Shown piece by piece: positions 1-11,210 of a DNA stretch of 64,000 bases. Under the pieces are notes generated by a model, which was not told the DNA's origin, did no database searches, and worked only from the letters and a program-made list of their open reading frames with translations. The translations under genes and the position numbers were made by a program. Source of the stretch: Anaeramoeba flamelloides (taxonomy: Eukaryota > Metamonada > Anaeramoebidae); NCBI GenBank assembly GCA_027625915.1, contig JANTQA010000058.1:62001-126000 (forward strand). The letters run 5' to 3'. How positions within the stretch are numbered: position 1 is the stretch's first letter; each line of letters starts with the position of its first letter.

Positions 1-84
1 TTTGAGTTCTGATCATCGAGTTGCTTGAATTTTCAATTTGTACCCACAAATCAGAACAATTCCTCCAAAGGAATAGTGACTTTC

Positions 85-165
85 TCTTTGGTTCCTTTTG
101 GTTCCTTTGGTTCCTTTTGGTTCCTTTGGTTACTTTGGTTTCCTTTGGGTTCCTTTGGTTTTTAA
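85..165 (+). repeat. GGTTCCTTT tandem repeat
   Basis: Imperfect 9-bp tandem iterations of GGTTCCTTT. The same array lies at the equivalent place in the other copies of the 3.7-kb unit (about 5630-5680, 11510-11555, 35395-35445, 45061-45117; inverse 63475-63560). The number of iterations differs between copies, as expected for slippage. Confidence 0.85.
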
Positions 166-1355
166 TTGAATTGAAGTTCCCCTTAGGATCTTTGGTGGAT
201 ATTATTAACTCTGTTTTAGTTTTATGAAAGATTCTCTACCATTTCCAAACATACTCGAAACACTTTTGTTCATTTTTATGTTTTTATTGGTGAATTTTTT
301 ATTTGTTCGTTTTGTTTCTCTGAAAAAACTGAATTGTTCATTCTCAATACAAAATGGATTGGAGTAGCAGTGGGAAAGTTTTTATGGAATTTTAGATTCA
401 GAGGATCTTTTAGTGAATTAAAAATTTTGCAAAAATTCGTCAGTTTTTTTAACATAAAAAAAAAAATTTCTTCGCATTAGTTGATTGAGAAAAAATGATA
501 TTTTTGTTTTCAGGAAATAAGATAATTAACTTGGATTCAATACAATACTAAATCCTTTACTTTGTCTTTATTCAACACAGACTTTGTTTTGGGAATAACA
601 AAGAACCTATTAACAATAATTCCATTTTTTTGCCAATTTTATGCAATTTTTTATATTTAAGGGGAAAATTCAAAACCTATTTCATCTTTAACTTACACAC
701 TCTAAAAATAGACTGTAGGTAATTTCCACAAGATCAAATGGTTTTCAATTTTCGCCTGTTAGCAAATTTTCTCAAAAATTCGATTTTTCCTTTTTTCGGA
801 ACCTTCTTTTGCATTTTGAGTAACAAGGAGAGAACACAGACATTAATGAGACATCAAAAAAATCACAGAAAGGGCAGAAATCACAGAAATCACTTAAATC
901 ACAAAAAAAATTAGAGATCAATTATGACAATTTCTTTACAAAAAAATTCATTTTTTCCTCCTTAGATCAAACTGAATACATATTTTTGTGAATTATCAAC
1001 CACCACTAAACCCTCTTTTTTAAACACACTGAACTCCAAAAATCAAATTTTGATTTGCCAACCTAGTTATTGTTAACATTTAGTAAAAATAAATTCAATT
1101 TCTGAATTTTAGAATTTTTCAATTTTTTGTTCTTAAAAACACTCAGAAATCATTATATTCTAATCCAAAATTTATATTCCAGATTTGGAATTTTATTTTG
1201 TATGGTTGAATTTTAAGTTTAAAATTTGTACTTTAAAATGTTTGAAGTCGAATGGATTATAAATTTGAAAAATATTGTTTTTAAAAACCCGAATTCTTAT
1301 TTTGAATTTATTTATTTCAATCACCTAATATCATGAAGAAAGGGAGGAGAAAAAA

Positions 1356-1382
1356 GCCCCTTTCGGGGGTTTGGGGGTGTAG
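1356..1382 (+). other. C-run/G-run hairpin module
   Basis: CCCC, a TTTC loop and GGGGG, then a second GGGGG run three bases later. It is one of the very few G+C-rich spots in the 3.7-kb unit and is kept in copies at 7649-7677, 37148-37171, 42380-42402 and in inverse at 56530-56556. It can form a short stem; the doubled G-runs could in principle join a multi-strand G-quadruplex. Function unknown. Confidence 0.6.
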
Positions 1383-1608
1383 GTAATATAGCACCTAATA
1401 GGTTAGGTGTGTAAATATAGATAATGATTTTTTTTTTAGAAAAAAAGTTTTGAGTTGGGTACGTATAGAATTCATACATCATTACTTAACAAGATAAAAA
1501 TACGTTCATACATACAGTCAGTTACTTTTAAGGTACAAACTTTAAAAAATTAAATTAAGCACAATAAATCTAGTAAAATAAATTGTAAAAATAATATTCA
1601 AATATATA

Positions 1609-1609
1609 C

Positions 1610-1648
<39 letters not shown>
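1609..1648. repeat. TA microsatellite
   Basis: Alternating TA run at the end of the G-run module. Each copy of the 3.7-kb unit has a microsatellite here (7818, 37306, 42530; TG/CA in the inverted copy at 56277). The Tc1/mariner element begins at its right edge, consistent with TA target preference. Confidence 0.9.
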
Positions 1649-1653
<5 letters not shown>

Positions 1654-2885
1654 GATTCAAAAAAGTGGGTCCCACAAAATAATAATAAAAAAAATAATAA
1701 TAAATTAACGAATATTTAAAACAATTAAAATAAAAATTAAATAATCTAAATTATATTTGTTGAGTTTTTATTTATTTCGAATTAACTTTTTATAAAAAAT
1801 AAAAAAAAATTATATTTAAAAATAAAATTTTTTTTTGGGCCCTTCTTTTTTGTAATTTTTTTCAAATTAATAAAAGCCATTAATGCATTCCCCTTTTAAT
1901 TCTATTACCAATCTTAATCTTTTTTTCCATTGAATTGCAAAGATTTTCTATTATTTCCCATTCAATATTATTCCAAACTTGTCTACATTTTTTAACTAAT
2001 TGGTTTTTTTGTTTTAGGTGTCTCGTCACTTATTTTTTGTTCATAATCCCCCATAAATGTTCAATTGGATTTAAATCCGGTGAGTTGGGTGGCCATTTTT
2101 TTAAAACATTACATTTCTTTTTCAGATACTTTAAAATAAATTTGAAAACTTGCTTTTGTTGATATTGATGTATGCGATAGCTCCATCTTGCATCAATATC
2201 CATTGTTTTTAACCAAAAAGATTATCCATACCAGAAAAAATTTTACTTCTGGAAATAATGTTTTTTTGATAAGATTCCGAGTTTACTATTTTTGGACACT
2301 TTTTTAATGTTGTATGATTTGAATAATTTATTCCACCAAAAAACATTACTTTTGGTATAAACTTAGTAAACCTCTCAAAAACTGAATCTATTATAAAAAA
2401 ATTATTTAAAATTTTTTATTTATTTTAATTTTTTGCAAAATTGAATGAAGAGAATTAACTTGTTATTTTAAATATTCAATAAAAGGAGATGAATTTAAAA
2501 AAAAAAAAAAAAAAAAAAAACATACCATCTCTTTCACCAGTTTGTCTCCAAATTTTTCTTTTTAAACCAGAAAAATAAAACCATTTTTCATCTGTAAAAA
2601 TCACTTTCTTCCAATCAATAGGATTGTTGAGATATTTTTTTGCAAATTTTAATCTTTTTTTCTTTTTGTTTAATTGTTAGCAGTGTTCTTTTTTTTTGGT
2701 AATAAAAAATTAAATTTAAGTTCTTTTCTAATATTGTAAATTGTTATTGTTGATATATTTATATCGTGGTTATTTGATAAAAAAGATTTTAATTTTTTGC
2801 AACTCATTTTACGATTATCTTTTGTAATATTTTCAATAAGAATTTTTGTTTTCTCATTTTGTTTTCTTTTTCGACCTGTTGAATA

Positions 2886-2912
2886 CAGTCAGTTTCACTT
2901 TTAAGGCACAAA
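2886..2912 (+). repeat. Fragment of CAGTCAG MITE
   Basis: One terminal arm of the 197-bp palindromic MITE family (CAGTCAGTTTCACTTTTAAG), preceded by TA and followed by a long A-rich tract. It sits inside the decayed Tc1/mariner transposase, between the helix-turn-helix and the catalytic part. The opposite arm is missing. Confidence 0.75.
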
Positions 2913-2950
2913 AAAAAGCAAAAAAAAAAAAAAAAAAGAAAAGAAAAAAA

Positions 2951-2982
<32 letters not shown>

Positions 2983-3002
2983 AAAAGAAAAAAGAAAAAA
3001 AT
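2906..3002. repeat. Poly-A/AG low-complexity tract
   Basis: Almost pure A with scattered G over about 95 bases, next to the MITE fragment. Translations across it (long Phe runs on the minus strand) are not meaningful protein. Confidence 0.9.
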
Positions 3003-3486
3003 ACTTTTTTGTTTGAAATTTTTTTATCCAATATCTAACTTTTTTTCTTGTTATATTCAATCTTTCTGCAATTTTTCTTTGACTTAACCCCTCTTCATAT
3101 AATATTATTATATTTAATCGAATTTCTCTTTCATTTAAATTATTTCTATAATTCTCTAACATGTAAAAAATATTAGTATAAAATTCAATATCCAAAATCA
3201 GAAAATGAATCAAAAAGAAAATAAAAAAGAAAAAATGAAAAAAATGAAAAAAAAAATATAAAATTAAAATTTCTTTCCAATTGAAAATTTTTTTAAGAAA
3301 ATCTTTAAAAATTCAAAATATTAATTTAAAATATTAATTTTAATTAATTTTATCTCAATTACAATTAATTATTATGAAATGACATTCAAATAAATAATTT
3401 ATATATATATTTGAATTAATTATTTAACGAATAATAAAAATTTTCAATAAAAATTTTGGGCCCTCTATTATTGAAATTAGTTTATA

Positions 3487-4235
3487 TATATATTACATAT
3501 AACCTTGTTTTCAAATAAAAGGGTACTATAAAATTCAAGAATTATTCATAATTTAATGAAGTTAGTTGTAGTATCCTTCTAAAAGATATGAAATTCTTTA
3601 AACATAAAAAAACAATAAACTGAAGATTTAAAACTCCTTAAAACAACATAAAAAAAATTAAAATTAAAATATTTATAAAAATTGATTTTTCCCTTTTATT
3701 TGAAATGATTAATCTCGTTTTGTAAATTGTAAGGGAAAAATTATGAAATCTATAAAAACGATTGAAAAATTTGAATTGGGGAAAAAGTTCTATACATTTT
3801 TTGATTACTATTTACAGGTCAAACTTTTGTTATTTAAAGTCTCATTTTCAATATAAAACCGCAATTCAACTGGATATTTTGTTGGAATTGTTTTTTTTTT
3901 CAATCTTTATTTTCTATTTTCTTTGTTACATACATCAATTAAAAAATGGTCTTTCTTAATTCCTATATCTAGCTAATTCGAAATCAAACTTAAACTGTGT
4001 CTATTTTTATACTGGTGGATTATTTACAAATTGGTTTCTTCTAATCTTGTTGTTTCATTTTCCAATTGTTTAACTATTCAATATCAATAAATTATAAAAA
4101 AATCTAAAAAATGAAAAAATGAATAATTAAAATGAAAATCACCGATAAGTAATTATCTTATTAACAATAAAATTCAATAGTATTGATAATTTGAAAGGTG
4201 CAACCTTTTGTTTGAAAAGGATTTCATATTATTAT
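3487..4235 (+). repeat. Linker module of the 3.7-kb unit
   Basis: Resumes copy 1 after the Tc1/mariner element. It matches 7855-8169 plus 9670-10085, and the reverse complement of about 55560-56230. Landmarks are AAGATATGAAATTCTTTAAA and a closing stretch with ATTCAATAGTATTGATAA before a short TA run. No coding potential. Confidence 0.75.
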
Positions 4236-4836
4236 ATATATATATGAACAAAATATAAACAATTTATACACAATATAAAAGACTTGAAAGAATAAAAATC
4301 TTATATTTTACATACAATTTGGAAATAATTTTGATTTTACAAAATATGAAAATTCATTATTCTTTTTTATTGTTTTGTTTTCCTTTCCCTTTTTACCATT
4401 TTGATAACCTGTTTCATTAAATTTCGAAATTTTTTTTTTTTATGATTTAACAATAGAGGATTAATTGTTGAATTTATTGAATAGAAAAATCCACATGCAA
4501 TCAGTTGATGATATCTTATCATTTGATCGATCAACAATTGTTGGAGGAATTTGAACAAATTTTATCAATATAGTTTTTTGTTCAAACCTGTTCATTTCGT
4601 TATTTTGGACATAATACAATTTTTATTTTTTTGAAAATTTATAGTTTTTTCAAAAATTTCCAATTTCTGGATTATCAACTCTAATCCTAAAGTTTATTTT
4701 TTGTGATCATTTCTAAATAATAAAAAACCAGTGGATTAAAACACAAAAAAAATTTCATTTTTAGGATCTTTTAACATTTAAGAGAGAATATAAATTTTTA
4801 TACTTTGATTTTAATTGTAGACATATATAATAATCT

Positions 4837-4884
4837 CATTTCTACTTTAGTAGAAATGAAAAGCCATCTTTAGATGACCTTCAA
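4837..4884 (+). other. Twin stem-loop, subtype A
   Basis: First hairpin: perfect arms CATTTCTAC / GTAGAAATG around a TTTA loop. Second hairpin: arms of the GGCCATC / GATGGCC type (here AAGCCATC / GATGACCTT, slightly mismatched), also around TTTA. The pair is kept in ten places while the flanks drift. It is followed at once by a G-depleted tail. Function unknown; it could act as RNA or as a cruciform. Confidence 0.85.
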
Positions 4885-5330
4885 AACACCATAAAAAAAC
4901 CTTAACCAAAAACAATTTAACAAACAACAAACAATATCAACAACACACTATTCTCTACATTCAACTCAAAATCATACATATAAATCATAACACACAAATT
5001 TATAGAAAGCATTTACTAATCAAAAACACTCAATCAGAATTCACAATGACATTCAATATACTAAAAAATTTTTATCAAAAAACACAAATAACAAAAACAC
5101 AAATCATTCAACACCAAACAACAATCAATAAATCATTAAATTCATCAATATAAAGTCAAAACAGTCACCTAGACAAAGCAAAAACTCATTAAATAACAAA
5201 AATTTAAATCAACAATTCAAATGTGAACTTATCAGGAATCCATTAACAATTCACAAAAATCAATTAAAGGATCTTAATCTCAATAACATTAAAATTCTAA
5301 AGGGACTTTAATTAAAGATATTCTACAATT
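4885..5330 (+). other. G-depleted A/C-rich tail
   Basis: Directly 3' of the twin hairpin. In 4921-5220 I count 8 G against 63 C on this strand. No open frame and little similarity to the other tails, although all share the skew. A normal, less skewed repeat module (GGTAAACTCGA) starts near 5395. Confidence 0.8.
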
Positions 5331-6780
5331 TGGATAAAGTTTTCATCTTCTAAACATTCCTTTTCAATGGACAATGAACACAAAAATTTGAGATAGGTAA
5401 ACTCGATTAACCTTATTTACAAACCTTAAAATGAAAATGAAAAATAATCATGATTTTTGAGCTTGAAAAAAGAAAGATCATTTCAAACATTCTTGATAAA
5501 CCACTCTAACTTTTGAAGATCGTGTGTATATGAGTTTTGATCATTAAGTTCTTGGATTTTCAATTTGTAACCACACTTTAGAACTTACTCCATCAAAGAA
5601 ATTGTGACTTTCTCTTTGTTTTTTTAGTATGGGATTCCTTTGGTTTCTTTGGTTCGCTCGTTTTTTTTTGTTTTTTCTTAGAAGTGAAGTTCTCAAAAGC
5701 ATCTTGGGTTGATATTATCTTTATTGTGTTTCATATTTTGAAAGAAATTTCGATGTCAAACATACTTTTGATTTTTTTGATGATTTTTTGAAATTATTTT
5801 TCCTGTTTTGTTTCTCTTAAAACACATTTTACTGTGTTCGAGAAAAAATGGTTTGCGGTCTAGTGGGAAAGGTTTTGTGGAATTTTGCCTTTGAGGATCT
5901 TTGAGAAAATTTTATTTTTGCAAAAATTAATCAGGAAATTTTTTTTTCATATTTACAAAAATTAAGATTTACATATTTCTTTGCATCAGCTGATTGAGAA
6001 AAAATGATCATTTTGACTTTTTAGGAAAGGATAATTATATTGGATTCAATACAATATCAAAAAATTTATCTTGTCCTTATTCAATATATAATTTGTTAGG
6101 AAATAACAAAGCAAATGTTAAAAATAATTCCAAATTTTTGTTAATTTTTATTTGGATTTTGACCTTTAAGGTGAAAATTGATACTTATTCCGTCTTTACT
6201 TAAACACGTTAAAAAATAGAATATGGGTAATTCCCAACAAGTTTAAATGGTTTTCAATCTTCTACTGAAAGATAATTTTCGTAAAAAATTCGATTTTTGT
6301 GATTTTTGGATCCTTCTCTTGTATTTTGAGAAACAAGAGAAATTTCAGAACCCACAGAAATCTGAGAAACCAGAGAAATCACTGAGAAATCATAGAAATT
6401 TCAAAAATCAAAGAAACCAGCAAAAATTACAGAAAGGAGGATACATCAATATGACATTTTTTTATAAAAAATTCATTTATTGATACTTAGATCTCCCCAA
6501 TAAATATTTGTGAGATTTGACAACCACCAAGCCCTCTTTTTAATACACCAAACATCAAATTTTCAATTGCCAACATAGTCATTAATATTTAATTAAACTC
6601 AAATTTCAAATTCTGAATTTTAGATTTTTTTTTTTTTTTTTTTTTTGAAATCATTTTATAATAATCCGAAATTTAAACTTAGATTTGGAATTTATTTTCT
6701 ATGATTGAGTTTTTGTTTAAAGTTTGTACTTTAAAAATTTGAAGTTGAATGTATTATAGATTTGAAAAAAAATGATTTTT

Positions 6781-7561
6781 TAAAGTTTTCAAAAAAGGAT
6801 AATGAAAATATTAATTGGGAAATAGACACCTTAAAATTATTAGAATTAAATCTAAACCAATTTAGACAAAAGTTAATAATAAATTGTTCTGGATGGAAAG
6901 GTCAAGAATATTTAAAAATTATTAGATATAACAATATAATAAATCAATAGTCCTGTCGTCAAGTGCCGTCAAGTGCCTAGTTTTTCCAGAATTCAAAAGA
7001 ATTGACTAAAATCAAAGATTTAACTCAATTCTTTTAAATTCTGGAAAAGAAAGAACCTAACAGCGGTTTTTTTAATTTTTGAAATAAACAGAAAATTTTA
7101 TGAATTTTCTGTTTATTTTAAAAATTAAAGTAAACTTAATGCTAAAAAAAAATTTAATATGCATAATGATCAACAGCAATTTTAAAATTACCAAACTTTA
7201 CAAATTATTTAAACAGATAATCTTATGTTTATGATAAGAATAAAATAAAAATAAAATCATGTAATATCTGTAAAAAATACCAGAACACATAAATAGATGA
7301 AGATGTCCATCATTTTTTTATGGAATTGTCGGTTCTATAAAAAAAATCGAAAAATCTGGATTAAAGAATTAATACAAATAAATAAAAATAATAAGAATAA
7401 TATCTTTAATATTATTCAAAATAAAGATTCATTATTCATCTTATCATTGGTTAATGATAAAGAAAATTATGATTCTCTGTTAAAATTTCTAAACAAAAAT
7501 TTAGAAATAACGGAATGTAAGAGGAAATTGATTTCCTCCCTTCAAAATTTAAAAAAAAAAA
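6781..7561 (+). pseudogene. 5'-truncated LINE tail (RT C-terminal zinc finger)
   Basis: Encodes fragments matching the C-terminal end of ORF2 of the LINE at 22211-22712. WKGQEYLKIIRYNNIINQ matches WKVQEYLKIVQINNTINK. Then, with frameshifts, come LKLPNFTNYLNR, the CNICKK knuckle, HHFLWNC and NRKIWIKEL. The last two with the knuckle form the zf-RVT-type Cys/His finger found after non-LTR reverse transcriptases. It ends with CCTCCCTTC and a poly-A run, like the LINE at 22741. The repeat around it is duplicated as an imperfect target site (AAATGATTTTTTAAA / AAATGTTTTTTTAAA). A 5'-truncated, poly-A-tailed insertion with target duplication is the hallmark of LINE retrotransposition. Confidence 0.85.
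6951..7130 (+). repeat. Palindromic insert (hairpin family shared with 47.2-48.1 kb)
   Basis: Interrupts the LINE tail just after IINQ. It contains a direct GTGCC-TCAA-type doublet, then inverted arms TTCCAGAATTCAAAAGAATT / AATTCTTTTAAATTCTGGAA, then a second palindrome GAAATAAACAGAAAATTTTA / TGAATTTTCTGTTTATTTTA. The same building blocks occur many times at 47220-48060. No coding. Confidence 0.75.
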
Positions 7562-7648
7562 CAAATGTTTTTTTAAAAACCCTATTTCTTAAATTGAATC
7601 TATTAATTTCAATCATCTATTATCATAAAGTAGGACATTAGAGAGAAA

Positions 7649-7677
7649 GCCCCCTTCAGGGGGTTTGGGGGTGTGGG
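7649..7677 (+). other. C-run/G-run hairpin module
   Basis: CCCCC-TTCA-GGGGG stem-loop followed by a second GGGGG and a GGG run. Conserved module of the 3.7-kb unit, about 140-170 bases before its microsatellite. Confidence 0.65.
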
Positions 7678-7720
7678 TAATAAAGCACCTATTATGGTAG
7701 GTACGTCAATATATATTTTA

Positions 7721-7756
<36 letters not shown>

Positions 7757-7813
7757 GTTTTGTTTTGGGTACGTAGGAGAAATCAGACAACATTCCTTAA
7801 CAAGATTAATATT

Positions 7814-7817
<4 letters not shown>

Positions 7818-7853
<36 letters not shown>
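7818..7853. repeat. TA microsatellite
   Basis: TA dinucleotide run at the end of the G-run module of copy 2. Confidence 0.9.
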
Positions 7854-7857
<4 letters not shown>

Positions 7858-8169
7858 AATTTTTTAATAATTTGGCACACAAAAATATTCAAGAATTATT
7901 TATAATTGAATCAAATTAATTCTAGTGTCAAACGAAAAGATATAAAATTCTTTAAAAACATAAAAAAACACTCAACTGAATTATTAACTCTCTTCAAAAC
8001 ATAACAATAAATATTAAATTAAAATATTTTTAAAAATTGATGAGTTCTTTTATTTGAAAGGAGTAATCTCTTTTTGTAAATTGAAAAGAAAAAAAATTAT
8101 CAGATCAATAAAAACCTTTGAATACGAGGGATTGGGAAAAGTTCCTTACAATTTTTGATTACTCTTTAT

Positions 8170-9669
8170 ATCCCTTAGCACCCCAAATAACCTAAAAAAC
8201 ATTTCAAACAAAAATTTTAATTTGAAATGTTATCAAAGGATAATAAGGTATAGAATTAATAAAAAATTATCTTAGAAAGAAAATTTTATAATTAAAAAGT
8301 GTATAGTTACTTAAAATAAAAAAATAACTTGAAAAAAATTTTTCAACATTGGGAATTTTTTTTGGTTATTGTGATTTTATTATTTTTTCAAATTTTGTCA
8401 AAATAAATTTTTTTTTTTTTTGAAAAGTTTGTCTAAACATCAAAAACCTCTTAGTTTTAACATTTTAAAACACATCATACTTTACTGCAAATATTTTGGG
8501 GGCCCTTTGCACCCCAAAATTGCCTAAAAAACTTGATTAAATAATTTATTCATTATAAAAGTTATTATATCATCACATAGAAAATTTGTTTTATCTACTG
8601 ATTACTATTCAATATCTATATCTATATTAGATTCTGAATAATTTAAAAATAAAAAAAAATATAAATTAAGTTTGAAAAAAAAAATCAAACTTATTTTCAT
8701 TGTAAAATTTTACAATTTTTTTCAAACAAGATTTTTTTTCAATTTTAAATGATTTGGCCAATAGTTCGAGTCAGATTAATAATTGATTTTTTTTTTATTT
8801 TTTAATATTTTTTAATTTTTGACTTTTTAAAATCTAGACATAAAATAAACAATATTATTGAATTAGAGACCATATATCAGAACTTATTTAACAAGATCTG
8901 GATTAATTTATTAAGGAAAAATCCAAATATCGCTAATATATTATTCAAATTTTTACCAATAACAAAATGCAATAAAAAAAATTGGTTTCAAATAGATTAT
9001 TATATTATATTGGAATAATATTTAAGAGTTATTTTTTATTTTATTGTAAATTTAGGTATAAATATTTTATCAATTAAAAAGTAATTTATATTTGTTTTAT
9101 TCCAATTTAATAAATTGAAATTATTTTACAATTTTTTTTTTTTTTTTTGATTTTCAATTATTATCTATTGCTTAAATCAAAGTTTTAGAAAATTAATCAT
9201 ATTAAAAATTTAATTTTGGCCTAAAGAAATAAATTTCATTTTTCTCTTAATTGTATATTTATTGAAATTTTTTCTAAAAAAAAAAAATTAAATTTCAAAG
9301 TAATTTATTTTTTTATTTATTTTTTTATCATAAAATTAGCAAAATTGTTTGGTGGTTATTATTAATAAATTAATGTGTTGAGTTTTGAATTACTATTAAT
9401 GTAATAAAATTTCTGATTTAAAAAAATTAAATAAAAATAAAAATCTTTAAAAAAAAGGTAAAAATGAATAATTATTATTTTTTTTTCAATTTCAAAAAAA
9501 AAAATCAATAACTTAACTACTTTATCTTTGAACTATTTTGGCTTTTTATTATAATTCAAATCTGGATTAAAGACAAATAAGAAAATTAATATATTAGTAG
9601 ATCAATATCATTTTAAATCTAATTTAAAAAACTTGATGAAATTTAGGCAAATCCGGGGTGCTAAGGGAT
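8170..9669. mobile_element. 1.5-kb non-autonomous DNA transposon with 15-bp inverted ends
   Basis: Perfect ends ATCCCTTAGCACCCC / GGGGTGCTAAGGGAT, flanked by TA (TATA on both sides). It sits inside the linker module of the repeat, which is continuous without it at 3800-3840. A subterminal repeat of the end (GCACCCCAAAATTGCC) lies at 8510. The interior is nearly pure A/T with no open frame. A second, incomplete copy ends at about 42258 with matching inner sequence (about 150 bp). Superfamily not determined; TA duplication would suit Tc1/mariner-like or related MITEs. Confidence 0.8.
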
Positions 9670-10690
9670 ATAAGTCAAAATTCTGTTCTTTAATGTCTCA
9701 TTTTCAAGATAAAATCACAATTCATCTGGTATTTTGTTGGAATTGTTTTTAGCTTTATTTTCTCTTTTCTTTGTTCCTTACATCAATCCACAAATAGCCT
9801 CTCTTAATTCTGACATTTATCTTTTTTTGAAATCAAACTTCGCTTGTTTCCATTTTTATATTCATAGGTTATTTACAAATTTGTTACTTCATATCTAGTT
9901 GTTTCATTTTTCATTTTCCACCTGTTCAATATCCGATAAATAAAAAAAAACAAAAAATTGAAAAATTAAAATGAAAATCACCATTAAGTAATTATCTTAT
10001 TAACTATCAAATTCAATAGTATTGATAAATACGAAAGGTGTAACCTTTTGTTTGAAAAGGACTTTTATATATATATATATATGTTAATAAAATAAAAAAC
10101 AATATGTACACAATTTAAAACACTTGAAAGAATAATATCTTATGTTTTACATGCAATTTGGAAATAATGTTGATTTTACAAAATATAAAAATTCATAATC
10201 TGTATTTTATATTTTGTTTTCCTTTCCCTTTTTGCATATAAGAAATCTATTTCATTAAATCTGGAAATTTTTTTTGGATTTAACGATTAAAGATTAAAGT
10301 TCATTTTATTGAATAGAAAAATCCAGATACAATTAGTTGATGATATCTTTACATTTGATCGATCCAACACAAATTTTTGGAGAATTTCAACAAATTTCTA
10401 AATAAAATTTATTTTCCTAGCTCCTTCATTTCATCATTTCATCAATTCTGGAGATAATACAATTTTTATTTTTTTGAAAATTTCTAGTTTTTTTAAAAAT
10501 TTACTTTCTCTAAAATTATCAACTCTAATCCTAAAGTTAATTTTTTTAGATCATTTCTAAATTATTTCAAGTCAGTGGATTAATTCACAAAAAACAATTT
10601 TTTTTTTTTTTTAGGGATCTTCTTTTAACATTTAAGAGAGAATGTAAATTTTTATTCTTTGATTTTAATTGTAAACATATACAATAATCT

Positions 10691-10738
10691 CATTTCTACT
10701 TTAGTAGAAATCAAAAGTCATCTTTAGATGGCCTTCAA
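10691..10738 (+). other. Twin stem-loop, subtype A
   Basis: CATTTCTAC-TTTA-GTAGAAATC followed by a GTCATC-TTTA-GATGGCC hairpin. It has small mismatches relative to the cleaner copies at 34695 and 43631. Immediately followed by an A/C-rich tail. Confidence 0.85.
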
Positions 10739-11210
10739 AGTATCACAACAAATAACCATAATAATAAATAATACATTTTACACAACAAAAATAATTAACA
10801 ATTACCTTCAAACAAAAATCACAAAAATATCTACATAATTATTATACTAAACTTAATAACAAAAATCAAAAAAATTTTCTAGATAGACACACTAATTAAA
10901 ACTTATCCAAAATTACAATCTATTTCTTTCAACAACCAATAGTCCAAACAAATTATTATCAATCAATCAAAATACCAAAAATCAAACCATTCATAAAAAT
11001 CAAAATAAAAAAACTACATTGAGAACACAATTCAAAAAATTACTGTATAAAACAATTGATATCCCTCATAAAAAACACATTCAATTTCAATTCACAATTG
11101 AACTGTGAAATTTTTAACATAAAATTTGAAATTCACAAAATTTTCTCAAAATATTTTGATCCATAATAATCTTAAAATTATGAAGATCACCGTTAATGTT
11201 GATATTCAAC
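10739..11210 (+). other. G-depleted A/C-rich tail
   Basis: Strongly G-poor on the + strand, rich in AACAA/ATCAA-type sequence. No coding potential and not alignable by eye to the other tails. The skew fades toward the GGTAAACTCGA block at about 11280. Confidence 0.75.

Larger units (their letters stand above)
1..1647 (+). repeat. Composite 3.7-kb repeat unit, copy 1 (3' part)
   Basis: Non-coding repeat shared with 5395-7855, 11280-12780, 35160-37370 and 44820-46230, and in inverse at 56270-57945 and 62510-63990. Shared landmarks in order are: a block ending GAGTTGCTTGAATTTTC; a GGTTCCTTT tandem stretch; a block around TTGATTGAGAAAAAATGA; AGAAATCAC-type iterations; an AAACCCTCTTTT segment; a G-run module; GAGTTGGGTACGTA; and a TA microsatellite. 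No open frame is conserved between copies. The copy is cut at its 3' microsatellite by the Tc1/mariner element and resumes near 3487. Confidence 0.85.
1870..3162 (-). pseudogene. Tc1/mariner DDE transposase, broken
   Basis: Read on the minus strand from about 3162. The N-terminus has a helix-turn-helix with LYEEGLSQRKIAERLNITR at about 3045-3110, the usual DNA-binding part of this family. After a long A/T homopolymer tract come IFTDEKWFYF at about 2575-2605 (first catalytic Asp), then VMFFGGI, then MQDGAIAY at about 2170-2195 (second Asp), then WPPNSPDLNPIEHLWG at about 2045-2095 with the final acidic residue (Glu). The pieces lie in different frames, with stops, a poly-A expansion at 2497-2520 and a purine/pyrimidine low-complexity expansion plus a MITE end at 2886-3000. 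It is dead as a gene, but the family assignment is secure from the DDE motifs. Confidence 0.88.
1648..3486 (-). mobile_element. Tc1/mariner-type DNA transposon (decayed)
   Basis: About 1.84 kb between imperfect inverted ends. The left end reads ATATATAAACTAGATTCAA, then GGGTCCCACAAAAT. The right end, reverse-complemented, reads ATATATAAACTAATTTCAA, then AGGGCCCAAAATTT. Both ends abut TA repeats, as expected for TA target sites. The flanks rejoin as one copy of the 3.7-kb repeat: 3487-4235 matches the stretch that follows the microsatellite at 7855. The interior holds a broken transposase on the minus strand. The ends are imperfect and element borders are accurate only to a few bases. Confidence 0.75.
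4236..10085 (+). repeat. Composite 3.7-kb repeat unit, copy 2 (complete, with inserts)
   Basis: One full unit from the GAACAAAATATAAACAATT start to the next start at 10086. It spans about 5.85 kb because it carries two insertions: the LINE tail (6781-7561) and the inverted-repeat element (8170-9669). Without them the unit is about 3.6 kb. Module order: 600-bp lead, twin hairpin (4837), G-poor tail, GGTAAACTCGA block, GGTTCCTTT array, AGAAATCAC iterations, G-run module, TA microsatellite, linker. Confidence 0.8.

Noticed and set aside
1-1647. LTR of a retrotransposon
   Set aside because: The repeat units have no TG-CA ends, no primer-binding site and no gag-pol between copies.
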